From the NCBI GenBank assembly GCA_002085465.1, contig NBML01000041.1:1-17302 (forward strand): a stretch of DNA of 17,302 nt. The letters run 5' to 3'. The position numbers and the translations under genes were made by a program. This DNA comes from Desulfobacteraceae bacterium 4572_89 (GTDB lineage Bacteria; Desulfobacterota; Desulfobacteria; Desulfobacterales; Desulfobacteraceae). Of the stretch, positions 1-7,123 are shown piece after piece (position 1 is the first letter of the stretch; the number at the start of each line of letters is the position of its first letter). Under the pieces are notes generated by a model, which did no database searches, was not told where the DNA came from, and was given only the letters and a program-made list of their open reading frames with translations.

Positions 1-1394
1 TCAATAAATAAATATTTGTCCCCATTTTCAAGGGTAACGTAATAATCATGGGCAACAGAATGAACAATATCAAAAACACCCTGGTCTATGGTGTGCTTTT
101 CAAGATCAAATCCGCATTTACTGCAAACCAGGTCTGACTGGGAAACCTCTTTCCCACATTCCATGCACTCATAGGTGTCGGAAAGCCTGTGACTTAAAAT
201 TGCAGCTCCTTCAGCAATGGCTAACATGGGTCGTTCATGGACAAGCACTTTATCTGACCCGAACATATCTTCCACAGCCTTGATAATGCAGGGGATTTTC
301 GAACTTCCTCCCACAAGCAAGACCTTGTCTAAAAGATCCGGGGTAAAATAGATATCGTCAAGCAATTTTTGAGTCAGTTCCATGGCATTTTCAACCACAG
401 GCTGAATAATCTGCTCAAACCGCTTTCTTGTTAAAGTAACGTCCACATCCAAAAGGTCGCCATCACTGTCTTTTAAAAGACCCAGTATTTCAATATAGGT
501 TTCTTCCTGATCACTTAAATTGATTTTTGCCTGTTCCACAACAGCTTTCAATTCTCCTAAAAAACGGTTTCTAACCCCGTCTTCCTGGTGGTCAATCATT
601 TGATTAATATCTTCAATCTCATATTCAAGGGCTGTTTCTTTGAGAACAAAATCCTGGATTTTCCGGTCAATATCCTCTCCGCCCAGCCACATATTACCGC
701 CCTTGCCCTGTTCAATAAACTGCCCCCCACTTATGGTAAGCACAGACAGATCAAAGGTACCACCTCCAAAATCAAACACCAGAATTGTTTTGGCTTCATC
801 CTCTTTTACCTGGTCCACCCCAAATGAAATAGCGGCTGCAGTAGGCTCGGGAAGCAGCCGCTGAACCTTCATACCTGCAAGTGCAGCAGCAGTTCTTGTG
901 GCATGCTTTTGCTTGTCATTAAAATAAGCAGGCACTGTAATCACAGCATATTCGACTTTGTCGTTCAGAAAATCCTGGGCATCCTTGTGTAGTTTTTCAA
1001 GAATTTTTGATGAAATCTGTTCAGGGGTATATTCCTGTTTGTTTAAAACAATAACCAGGCTGTTTTCAGTTCCCCTGGACTGACAGGTGATGGTATTAAA
1101 TTGACGCAGGTCTGATACAATTTTTTGAACTTCAGGGTTGGTATAACTTCTTCCCATTAACCGCTTAACCGCTGTTACTGTATTGGCTGGGTCCTGCTTT
1201 ATCCACTCCAGAGCATGTTTTCCAACAATGAACTCCTGTTTATTAATCAGCCCCAATAATTTCTTTTTTTTAACAGTAACGCATGACGGGGTGATCAGAT
1301 CGCCTTCACTATTTTTAATAATTTCAACCTGCACCCTTTTAATGGAGGATGCACAATTGGTTGTCCCCAAGTCTATTCCAATGGATTTTGGCAT
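1..1394 (-). CDS. Hsp70/DnaK-family chaperone paralogue with a zinc ribbon after the ATPase domain (partial, C-terminus outside window)
   Basis: About 464 codons are visible and the gene runs off the left edge. The nucleotide-binding domain is complete: phosphate-1 motif IDLGTTN at residues 6-12, a conserved PAYFNDKQ segment, phosphate-2 motif FDFGGGTFD, and the adenosine motif LLVGGSSK near residue 365. It should therefore be an ATP-driven cytoplasmic chaperone. After the ATPase domain, where DnaK has its short hydrophobic linker, there is a CxxC-x10-CxxC zinc ribbon (Cys410, 413, 424, 427). A stretch resembling the start of the beta substrate-binding domain (VFDIVHSVAHDYYVTLENG) follows. 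The start ATG has AAGGA 7 bases upstream. This is a paralogue rather than housekeeping DnaK: there is no grpE or dnaJ beside it and the linker is altered. Its clients cannot be told from the sequence. The family assignment is firm and the role is unknown. Confidence 0.93.
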   Translation of the reverse strand, partial: MPKSIGIDLGTTNCASSIKRVQVEIIKNSEGDLITPSCVTVKKKKLLGLINKQEFIVGKHALEWIKQDPANTVTAVKRLMGRSYTNPEVQKIVSDLRQFNTITCQSRGTENSLVIVLNKQEYTPEQISSKILEKLHKDAQDFLNDKVEYAVITVPAYFNDKQKHATRTAAALAGMKVQRLLPEPTAAAISFGVDQVKEDEAKTILVFDFGGGTFDLSVLTISGGQFIEQGKGGNMWLGGEDIDRKIQDFVLKETALEYEIEDINQMIDHQEDGVRNRFLGELKAVVEQAKINLSDQEETYIEILGLLKDSDGDLLDVDVTLTRKRFEQIIQPVVENAMELTQKLLDDIYFTPDLLDKVLLVGGSSKIPCIIKAVEDMFGSDKVLVHERPMLAIAEGAAILSHRLSDTYECMECGKEVSQSDLVCSKCGFDLEKHTIDQGVFDIVHSVAHDYYVTLENGDKYLFI

Positions 1395-1856
1395 TATTTT
1401 ATCCTTGATTATGAATTTTAAAAGAATTGATAGATACCAAAATTAACTCAAAATTACAATTTTTTTGACTAATATTTTTGAATTTCAACCAAAACCCGTA
1501 CAGGTGCCAAAACCTATTAATGCAACAGTATTGGGGCCTATTGCCTTCAATAACCCTTGAATAGCTAAGGGTAATTTTTTATTTACACCAGTATTCATAT
1601 CTGCTGGCAAATGATTTTAGCACAAAATTTAGAAGTAAAATATACAGATCAACATAAATGGAGTTTAAGATCACTTTACTTTACAATCCCAATCGTTATT
1701 GATAAAAAAGATATTATAATGTCAATCCATGTAATAAAATAGGAGCATAAACCAAAGTGGCCTGCACCAAAACCATAATCATTGAAAAAAATTAAAAGAT
1801 ACCATCGGCCAATGACAATCATGGAACCAGTCAAAATAAACCCATGAAGGCAGCAA
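1395..1856. other. 462-bp intergenic region between the Hsp70 paralogue and the YkgJ-like gene
   Basis: This is an AT-rich gap between divergent genes. It must hold the minus-strand promoter of the Hsp70 paralogue, but I see only weak candidate hexamers. A 6-bp inverted repeat (1553-1558 with 1567-1572, loop of 8) is followed on the plus strand by a run of six T. It would make a weak terminator, but no plus-strand gene lies upstream of it. A hydrophobic minus-strand ORF occupies 1676-1822. I see no RNA gene and no mobile-element end. Confidence 0.6.
1676..1822 (-). CDS. possible small membrane protein, 48 aa (doubtful)
   Basis: This minus-strand frame would encode a 48-residue, strongly hydrophobic peptide starting MIVIGRWYLL, rich in aromatic residues and glycine, with two possible membrane segments. 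The open frame extends further upstream to 1888, where it overlaps the 5' end of the YkgJ-like gene. I took the internal ATG so as to avoid that overlap. No clear ribosome binding site precedes it and I do not recognise the family. Hydrophobic ORFs arise easily by chance in AT-rich intergenic DNA, so this may not be a gene. Confidence 0.2.
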   Translation of the reverse strand: MIVIGRWYLLIFFNDYGFGAGHFGLCSYFITWIDIIISFLSITIGIVK

Positions 1857-2429
1857 ATGAACAAGACTGAGACAGAGCTTGTACTCAAAAACTATACTGC
1901 TTTTTTAAAAAGGATAGATAAACACATCCAAAGAGTGAGGGAAAACTATTCTGATAAAATTTACTGCAAAAAAGGCTGTGACAGCTGTTGCAGATTTTTA
2001 AACCTTTTTCCGGTTGAAGCCTTTGCACTGTCAGCCGCCTTCCTGAAGCTGGACAAATCCAGCCAGGCTACATCCCACCTGACACTGCCTGATGTAATTC
2101 CATCTGAATTGGGGAAAAAGGCCTGTCCCCTGTTGATCAACAAAAAATGTATCCTCTATGGAGCCCGCCCCATAATCTGCAGGACCCATGGGTTTCCAAT
2201 TTATATTGAAAAAGACGGTGAACCCATGGTTGATTTTTGTCCCAAAAATTTTAAGGATGTTACATCCTTTTCCAGGGATGCCCTTTTAAGCCTTGAGCAC
2301 CTAAACACAATGCTCACAGCAATAAATACTCATTTTCTGGAATCCATTGAAACCAAGAACCCATTGCCGGACAGAATTCCCATTTCCCAGGCTTTGCCCA
2401 TGATAGAGAGACTCTATCCCCGGGAATAA
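1857..2429 (+). CDS. YkgJ-family (UPF0153-type) cysteine-cluster protein
   Basis: This is a 190-residue soluble protein with eight cysteines in the YkgJ-family arrangement. An N-terminal cluster (Cys37, Cys41, Cys44, Cys45) is followed by Cys90, Cys98, Cys108 in a PxICRTHGFP context, and Cys128 in DFCPK. Members of this family are thought to bind zinc or an iron-sulfur cluster, and their biochemical role is not settled. There is no signal peptide, so it is probably cytoplasmic. AAGG lies about 8 bases before the chosen ATG. It stands alone: it is divergent from the Hsp70 paralogue and convergent with the deacetylase gene, whose stop lies 58 bp away. No operon partner suggests its substrate. 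The family call is fairly secure and the function is open. Confidence 0.85.
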   Translation: MNKTETELVLKNYTAFLKRIDKHIQRVRENYSDKIYCKKGCDSCCRFLNLFPVEAFALSAAFLKLDKSSQATSHLTLPDVIPSELGKKACPLLINKKCILYGARPIICRTHGFPIYIEKDGEPMVDFCPKNFKDVTSFSRDALLSLEHLNTMLTAINTHFLESIETKNPLPDRIPISQALPMIERLYPRE

Positions 2430-2487
2430 AACCTGACAAACCATCCCAGCCCAAACCTGTTTTTTTATTATTTAACCTGGTATACGG

Positions 2488-3684
2488 TTACCCATGGACT
2501 ATGGTGAGGGTGGAGGCCGGAACAATACGGACTTTTCCTTTCAACTTGGGCAGCTCTATCTCCAGGGTATGTAGAGTGGTTTTGTAGGGGTGGCCGATAC
2601 CGATGGCAGTCCCGTGCTTTTTGGCAATCCTTATCAGGCTCTGAAGCTGACCTGTGATATAGGTTATATCCTGAACATTGTCCAGGAACACATCCCTCTG
2701 GGCAAATTTAAGCTTGAGAAGCCGGGCTGATGCTTTGCCCTGGGACACAGGAGATGTCCTGGAATCGATGAAAAACAAATCTTCCTTCTTCAAAATAGTA
2801 AAAATCTGGTTTATCTTATCGGACTGGGCTGTTAATTTTGATCCCATATGATTATTTACACCTGCAGCCCCTGGTACATCCTGTAAATTTTTCCGAAGCT
2901 GATCCAGGAGTATGTCCGGTGTCATTGAGGACAAAAGTGCACCAGGCCCGGGATTTACTTCCGGATATTCAACCGGCTCCATGGGCAGGTGCAGCATAAT
3001 CTCAGCCCCTTTGGCATGGAGCTTTTGGGAAATAGAGTTCCCAAAGGGGGAAAAAGGAAGCACGGAAAAAGTAATACCAGGATCAAGATCATACAATTCC
3101 ATTGCCATCTGCCTGTCATACCCGATATCATCAATAATAATAGCAATCCTGGGAATATCATCCCCAGCCTCCGGCACAACGGGTTTCTTTTTCACATGGC
3201 TATGATCTACATCCTCAAAAACTTCATAAATAATGGGATGAAGGGATTTTTCCATGAGTCCGTCTGCAGGCTTTTTGTTTTGGACATCATGGGTGTTCTC
3301 AAACACCGGTTCTATTTGTTGTTTTTTCAAAAATGCAGAAGATTTCTCATCCTTGTGAAGAATTTTAGAGGACTCTTTTTTTTGTAATTCTTTTTTTTCA
3401 GGTCTTTTGTTTGCCTGGTTAATGAATATATCCGCCAGCATGGCCATGGTAAGGCAGACGGCAACCAGGATGGCAATCCCCAAAAAAATCTTTTTAAACT
3501 CTTTGAGAAAGTTTATTTTCTTTTGTTTTCTGCTCCCGGCTTTTTTGCTTTGCCCTGCCTTTTTAGGGGTTGTTATCTTTTTCCCGGTTCCTGTCTTTTT
3601 CAAGGGTCGATTTTTTTTGGGGGGGGTCTTTTTTTTAGGAGCCTTGGTTTTCCCCGGGGCTCCGGCCTTTTTCCTAGTTGCCAT
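2488..3684 (-). CDS. divergent polysaccharide deacetylase (YibQ/DUF610-type) with a lysine-rich N-terminal tail
   Basis: This is a 398-residue membrane-anchored protein. Residues 1-58 are an extremely Lys/Pro-rich basic tail, 66-87 form a single membrane helix, about 95-170 are a charged spacer, and about 175-398 are a NodB-like fold. Landmarks are IIIDDIGYD (Asp185/Asp186), HLPMEP (232-237), NNHMGS (277-282), DSRTS (307-311) and an RDVFLDN segment (330-336). The basic tail should stay in the cytoplasm and the catalytic-type domain in the periplasm. The family resembles polysaccharide deacetylases, but an enzymatic activity is not generally proven, so the substrate is unknown; peptidoglycan or another envelope glycan is an inference. 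Its start overlaps the end of ctpA by 11 bp, making it the last gene of the ftsEX operon. No clear hairpin terminator follows in the 58 bp before the convergent gene. The tail contains long homopolymer runs (3611-3636). Confidence 0.88.
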   Translation of the reverse strand: MATRKKAGAPGKTKAPKKKTPPKKNRPLKKTGTGKKITTPKKAGQSKKAGSRKQKKINFLKEFKKIFLGIAILVAVCLTMAMLADIFINQANKRPEKKELQKKESSKILHKDEKSSAFLKKQQIEPVFENTHDVQNKKPADGLMEKSLHPIIYEVFEDVDHSHVKKKPVVPEAGDDIPRIAIIIDDIGYDRQMAMELYDLDPGITFSVLPFSPFGNSISQKLHAKGAEIMLHLPMEPVEYPEVNPGPGALLSSMTPDILLDQLRKNLQDVPGAAGVNNHMGSKLTAQSDKINQIFTILKKEDLFFIDSRTSPVSQGKASARLLKLKFAQRDVFLDNVQDITYITGQLQSLIRIAKKHGTAIGIGHPYKTTLHTLEIELPKLKGKVRIVPASTLTIVHG

Positions 3685-5041
3685 TTAATTTACTGAAGAC
3701 TCCATAACTTACCAGAATATCAAAGGCTCTTTTAACCTGGGAATCCTGCTGAAGCTTCTCAACTTCTATAATCTGATTGGTTTTTTTTGGTTTTTTTTCA
3801 TCAGATTTTTCAGTGTCAGGATTTTCCCCTTCAGATTTGTCAGTGTTCCTTTTTTCAGGCTTTAAACTATTTTTCAAGTCCTTTTCCTTCATCATCCTGT
3901 CAAAGACAGAAGGCTTTTTTTTCTTTTTCTTGATGATCTCATGGGCCACTTCAATATCCGGCTGAATGCCCCTGGCCTGTATAGAACGGCCATTGGGAGT
4001 ATAATATCGGGCAATGGTATACTTGATGCCAAATCCTTCTTTAAGGGGGTGTACCGTCTGGACAGATCCTTTTCCAAAGGAGGCAGTACCAAGAATAAGA
4101 GCCCTGGAATGGTCCTGGAGTGCCCCTGCCACAATCTCAGATGCAGATGCAGACCCTCCGTTGATCAGTACAACAATGGGATAATCTCTGCTTTTTTTGT
4201 TGGGGTATGCATTGAATATCTGGGTATTTTTTTCCAGCCTGCCCTTGATGGAGACAATAGTACCCTGCTCCAGAAACAAATCAGAAATTTTAACGGCCTG
4301 CTCCAGGAGTCCGCCGGGATTATCCCGCAAATCAATGATAAGTCCTTTAAGTCCCTGTTTTTCCCCTTCAAGCTTTGTAAGATGTTTTTCCATGTCCTCC
4401 AGGGTATTCATCCTGAAATTTGTGACCCTGAGGTACCCATAACCAGGTTGCAGAACAGAAGACCTCACGCTGGACATGGGTATAAGATCACGTTTCAGAA
4501 CAAATTCCATGCTGGAAGCCTCACCTTCCCGGACAATGGTGATCAAAACCTCTTTGTACCTGGGACCCCGCATCTTGCTCACCGCTTCCCACAGGGCCAT
4601 ATCCTTTGTGGACTGATCATCTATTTTGATGATAATATCACCTGCATGGATACCAGCGTTATAGGCAGGGGTGCCTTCAATGGGCGAGACCACAGTGAGT
4701 ATACCCTCTTTCATGGTTATCACTATACCTATGCCTGAAAATTCGCCCTTTGTATCATCCTGAAGATCATCAAAGGCCTCGGGAGGCATAAAGCTTGAAT
4801 GAGGGTCCAGATTTCCCACCATCCCCTTGATGGCATTATGAATCAATTCCTGGGAATCCACCTCATCCACATAATTTTTTTCTATCTCCTCCAGTACATC
4901 TGCAAAAAGCTTCAAGGATTTATAGGTATTTTCTTCTTCAGCCCAAACCAGGGTCAAGCATCCTGTCATCCAAATGAGAACCAGTGCTACAACGGTTACA
5001 GACACCCTGCGCCTGGAGGATCTGGAAAATTGATATTTCAT
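3674..5041 (-). CDS. ctpA: carboxyl-terminal processing serine protease (S41, CtpA/Prc family)
   Basis: This 455-residue protease has an N-terminal signal or anchor (basic residues then a hydrophobic stretch 13-33). It then has a helical N-terminal region with the NLDPHSSFM motif (77-84), a PDZ domain (about 100-185) and the S41 catalytic core. The catalytic dyad is readable as Ser299 in GSASASEI and Lys324 in SFGKGSVQ, 25 residues apart as in E. coli Prc. The C-terminal part after 368 carries a Lys/Glu-rich low-complexity insert (about 370-425). Cys28 in MTGC could be a poor lipobox, but signal peptidase I cleavage after VWA34 is also plausible. It should trim or degrade periplasmic proteins, often peptidoglycan hydrolases or their regulators. 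Its ATG is 4 bp after the EnvC-type stop, with GGAG 9 bases upstream of the start. Confidence 0.95.
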   Translation of the reverse strand: MKYQFSRSSRRRVSVTVVALVLIWMTGCLTLVWAEEENTYKSLKLFADVLEEIEKNYVDEVDSQELIHNAIKGMVGNLDPHSSFMPPEAFDDLQDDTKGEFSGIGIVITMKEGILTVVSPIEGTPAYNAGIHAGDIIIKIDDQSTKDMALWEAVSKMRGPRYKEVLITIVREGEASSMEFVLKRDLIPMSSVRSSVLQPGYGYLRVTNFRMNTLEDMEKHLTKLEGEKQGLKGLIIDLRDNPGGLLEQAVKISDLFLEQGTIVSIKGRLEKNTQIFNAYPNKKSRDYPIVVLINGGSASASEIVAGALQDHSRALILGTASFGKGSVQTVHPLKEGFGIKYTIARYYTPNGRSIQARGIQPDIEVAHEIIKKKKKKPSVFDRMMKEKDLKNSLKPEKRNTDKSEGENPDTEKSDEKKPKKTNQIIEVEKLQQDSQVKRAFDILVSYGVFSKLNGN

Positions 5042-5045
5042 ATTT

Positions 5046-5834
5046 TTATGCTCCTTTTTTTAACCATTTCATGGGGTTGACAGGCTTTCCATGGTGCCTG
5101 ACTTCAAAATAGAGGCAGACCCCCTTGATGGACCCCGTATCTCCGGCTGTGGCAATCACTTCCCCGGTATCAACGGTCTCTCCCTTTTTTTTAAAAATTT
5201 CTTCCACATGGGCATACAAAGTATAATAATGATCGCCATGATTCACAATTATGAGATTTCCATACCCCTTCAGCCATTGAGCAAAAATAACTTCGCCCTG
5301 GAAAACAGATCTGACAGGTTCTCCCCTTTCCACCTTTATATCAATTCCGCCTTTAAAAGTGAAGGATTTGTGAGCCTTGTTTCCTGCAGTGCCAAACTTT
5401 GATTCAATCCTCCCTTTAACGGGAATGGACAGACGTCCTTTCTGAAGAGCAAAGGATGATTCATCAATAGGTTCCAGGATTTCTTTTCCCAAAAGGCTGA
5501 GTTTTTTATCAAGGTCAAGGGCTGATTTTTTCAAAGACTCCAGGGTTGCCTGGGACAACCTCCTTTTTCTTCGAATCTCCTGTAAAATCGTTTCCTTTTT
5601 TAATGTTTCCTTTTCCTTGATTCGAATCTGAAGCTTGAGCTCTGTTTCCAGTTCTATTTTTGCTGCGACCTGCTGATTAAGTTCCTTTTCCAGGCTTTGC
5701 AACTCCTTAAGATCTTTAGCCTGGGCTTCAAGAACCTCCATATCAGACTGAATCACCAGCTTCATTGAGTTCTGCTTTAAAAAGAAATCAAATACTGAAG
5801 ATGGAAGTCCTGCCATATCCATTCGGCCTATCAT
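5046..5834 (-). CDS. envC: EnvC-like murein hydrolase activator, C-terminal part (coiled coil plus degenerate M23/LytM domain); N-terminal half displaced
   Basis: About 262 residues: one coiled-coil arm (roughly residues 25-130) and a C-terminal LytM/M23 domain. The domain lacks zinc ligands: the first-motif His is replaced in FKGGID, and the final HxH motif reads CLYFEV, as in EnvC (SLYFEI). It should therefore activate amidases rather than cut peptidoglycan. WLKGYGNLIIVNHG and the end PVNPMKWLKKG match the EnvC pattern. I chose the ATG at 5834 because its codon overlaps the TGA of the SH3 fragment (ATGA) and AGGA lies 5 bases upstream, which suits coupled translation. A TTG at 5849 is an alternative. 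EnvC-like sequence continues upstream of both starts in this frame (VYAGQRLNALYRM) until the frame loses coding character near 5890, with a TAA near 5930. The gene thus looks like a broken SH3-EnvC fusion lacking most of the first coiled-coil arm. Confidence 0.8.
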   Translation of the reverse strand: MIGRMDMAGLPSSVFDFFLKQNSMKLVIQSDMEVLEAQAKDLKELQSLEKELNQQVAAKIELETELKLQIRIKEKETLKKETILQEIRRKRRLSQATLESLKKSALDLDKKLSLLGKEILEPIDESSFALQKGRLSIPVKGRIESKFGTAGNKAHKSFTFKGGIDIKVERGEPVRSVFQGEVIFAQWLKGYGNLIIVNHGDHYYTLYAHVEEIFKKKGETVDTGEVIATAGDTGSIKGVCLYFEVRHHGKPVNPMKWLKKGA

Positions 5835-6262
5835 ACGCATCCTGTACAAGGCGTTGAGGCGCTGGCCGGCATAAACCTTTCTACAATTTTTCCCCTTGTA
5901 GCATTTTTTTCCTGGAGAACTTTTTTTTTAAAATCTTCTTTCACCTGCTTCAGGATAATATATTTTGGGCGATTCCGTATATAACCATTTTTTCCTTGAA
6001 ACTCCACGGTAAGCCAGCTGCCAATACCGCCTTTTTTTTCCAGGACATTTATTTCATCCCCTTTTTCAACCACAATAACCACATTGGCTGCCTGGGAGGG
6101 CTTCTCCCTTATGTTAAGTTTATAAGAATTAACAATGCCTTTAAACAAAACCCTTTCCCTTGCATGGGAAATATCCATGGCAAGCAAAACAATGCAAACC
6201 AAAAAGGGGAAAAGACCTATTTTAAAATTTGTTTTAAAATTTGTTTTAAAGACAGATAACAT
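5831..6262 (-). CDS. SH3-domain periplasmic fragment, probable N-terminal part of a split SH3-EnvC protein
   Basis: From the ATG at 6262 this encodes 143 residues: a signal peptide ending near SHA, then a bacterial SH3 domain (KLNIREKPS, VVIVVEKGDEINVLEK, WLTVEFQGKNGYI). A short Lys-rich stretch follows that looks like the beginning of a coiled coil (VKEDFKKKVLQEKN). The last roughly 20 residues, ending in Thr-Pro-Cys-Thr-Gly-Cys-Val, look like out-of-frame translation of EnvC coding sequence. The stop overlaps the downstream start as ATGA. SH3 domains of this type bind cell-wall material, and here it would localise the EnvC activator. An upstream TTG at 6271 is possible, but the ATG has AGG 9-12 bases before it. 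The gene overlaps the end of ftsX by 46 bp, within a 12-bp tandem repeat. It may be a gene remnant or an assembly or sequencing artefact. Confidence 0.75.
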   Translation of the reverse strand: MLSVFKTNFKTNFKIGLFPFLVCIVLLAMDISHARERVLFKGIVNSYKLNIREKPSQAANVVIVVEKGDEINVLEKKGGIGSWLTVEFQGKNGYIRNRPKYIILKQVKEDFKKKVLQEKNATRGKIVERFMPASASTPCTGCV

Positions 6263-7104
6263 CCAAACCAACCTAAAAATGTACTGCTGAATATAACAAT
6301 CAATATTGATTTTATAGAAAGAAACCGCATATCAATATAAATATAATCAGCAAGATTTTCTGTAATACCCGATGATAAGGCGAGGTACCCGCCTAAAAGA
6401 ATACCAAGGCCCAGTAATCCGCCCAAAAAACCCTGAAAAAGTCCTTCCACGTAGAAAGGAGCCTTGATAAAGGCCTCAGTGGCCCCCACCAGCCGCATCA
6501 TCTCCACCTCAAGCCTTCTGGAATAAAAAGCCAGCCTCACTGTATTGGCAGTAATAAACAATGCAATCAATAAAAAAAGGCTGCACATGGCATATCCGGT
6601 CATTTTAAACAATTTAAAAATATTTAAAAACTTGCCCAGCCATCCCTGGCCATACTCCACATTCTCTACCAGATCAAGGGTTTCAATCTTCCTGGCAAAA
6701 GTCTGTACTTCTTCGAAACTATCATGGGATTTCATCTGGATCTCAATGGCATCTGGCAAAGGGTTTGTCTTCAGGGTTTTGAAAAATTCCGTCCTGTCAG
6801 ACATCTCTTTCTTCAATTGCGACATTGCTTGGGATTTGGGAATAAAAGCCAGTTCATTAATTTCACCCAGGCTGGTAATTTTTTCTTTAAGGGAGGGGAG
6901 CATGTCCATGGAAAATTCTTTTTCCAGATAGATCATGGCTCTTCCCCCTTGGTTCCAGGCTTCAATGACCCGGCTGGCATTTTCAAAAAAAAGCATGAAA
7001 ACCGAGACAAGAAGTATTGATAGGGAGATGGTAATTATAGTAATAAAATTCAAAAATCGGTTGGATCGTATATCAGCCAGGGCTTTTTTCACAAAACGGG
7101 TCAT
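6217..7104 (-). CDS. ftsX: cell-division ABC transporter-like permease FtsX
   Basis: This 295-residue inner-membrane protein has the FtsX plan. A short cytoplasmic N-terminus (FVKKALADIRSNR) leads to TM1 at about 18-40, a periplasmic domain at about 42-165, then TM2 170-190, TM3 222-244 and TM4 263-285. The RRLEVEMMRLVGAT motif (196-209) is the cytoplasmic coupling segment typical of the family. FtsX does not transport a known substrate: with FtsE it passes ATP-driven conformational change to an EnvC-type activator in the periplasm. That fits the next genes. The ATG lies 19 bp after the ftsE stop. The C-terminus ends in a duplicated LKQI unit created by the 12-bp tandem repeat at 6220-6250. 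Confidence 0.95.
   Translation of the reverse strand: MTRFVKKALADIRSNRFLNFITIITISLSILLVSVFMLFFENASRVIEAWNQGGRAMIYLEKEFSMDMLPSLKEKITSLGEINELAFIPKSQAMSQLKKEMSDRTEFFKTLKTNPLPDAIEIQMKSHDSFEEVQTFARKIETLDLVENVEYGQGWLGKFLNIFKLFKMTGYAMCSLFLLIALFITANTVRLAFYSRRLEVEMMRLVGATEAFIKAPFYVEGLFQGFLGGLLGLGILLGGYLALSSGITENLADYIYIDMRFLSIKSILIVIFSSTFLGWFGCYLSLKQILKQILK
6220..6250. repeat. 12-bp tandem repeat (2.6 copies) inside the ftsX/SH3 overlap
   Basis: The unit TTTTAAAATTTG occurs at 6220-6231 and 6232-6243, with a partial third copy at 6244-6250. Being a multiple of three, it keeps both overlapping frames open. It reads as duplicated LKQI in the FtsX C-terminus and duplicated KTNF in the SH3-protein leader. 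Confidence 0.9.
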
Positions 7105-7123
7105 AGCCTACTTTTCATCTTCA

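Noticed and set aside
588..1446. Plus-strand ORFs opposite the Hsp70 gene
   Set aside because: They lie antisense to a continuous Hsp70 reading frame with full ATPase motifs; low-complexity shadows.
1553..1572. Hairpin plus T-run resembling a plus-strand terminator
   Set aside because: The stem is only 6 bp with an 8-base loop, and no plus-strand gene lies upstream of it in the window.
2430..2487. Three AACCTG repeats and a T-run between convergent genes, considered as a bidirectional terminator
   Set aside because: The copies are direct, not inverted, so no stable stem forms.
2912..5402. Several plus-strand ORFs, the longest about 265 codons at 3941-4738
   Set aside because: They are antisense to ctpA, envC and the deacetylase, whose motifs and codon patterns are clear; no recognisable domain and no ribosome binding site.
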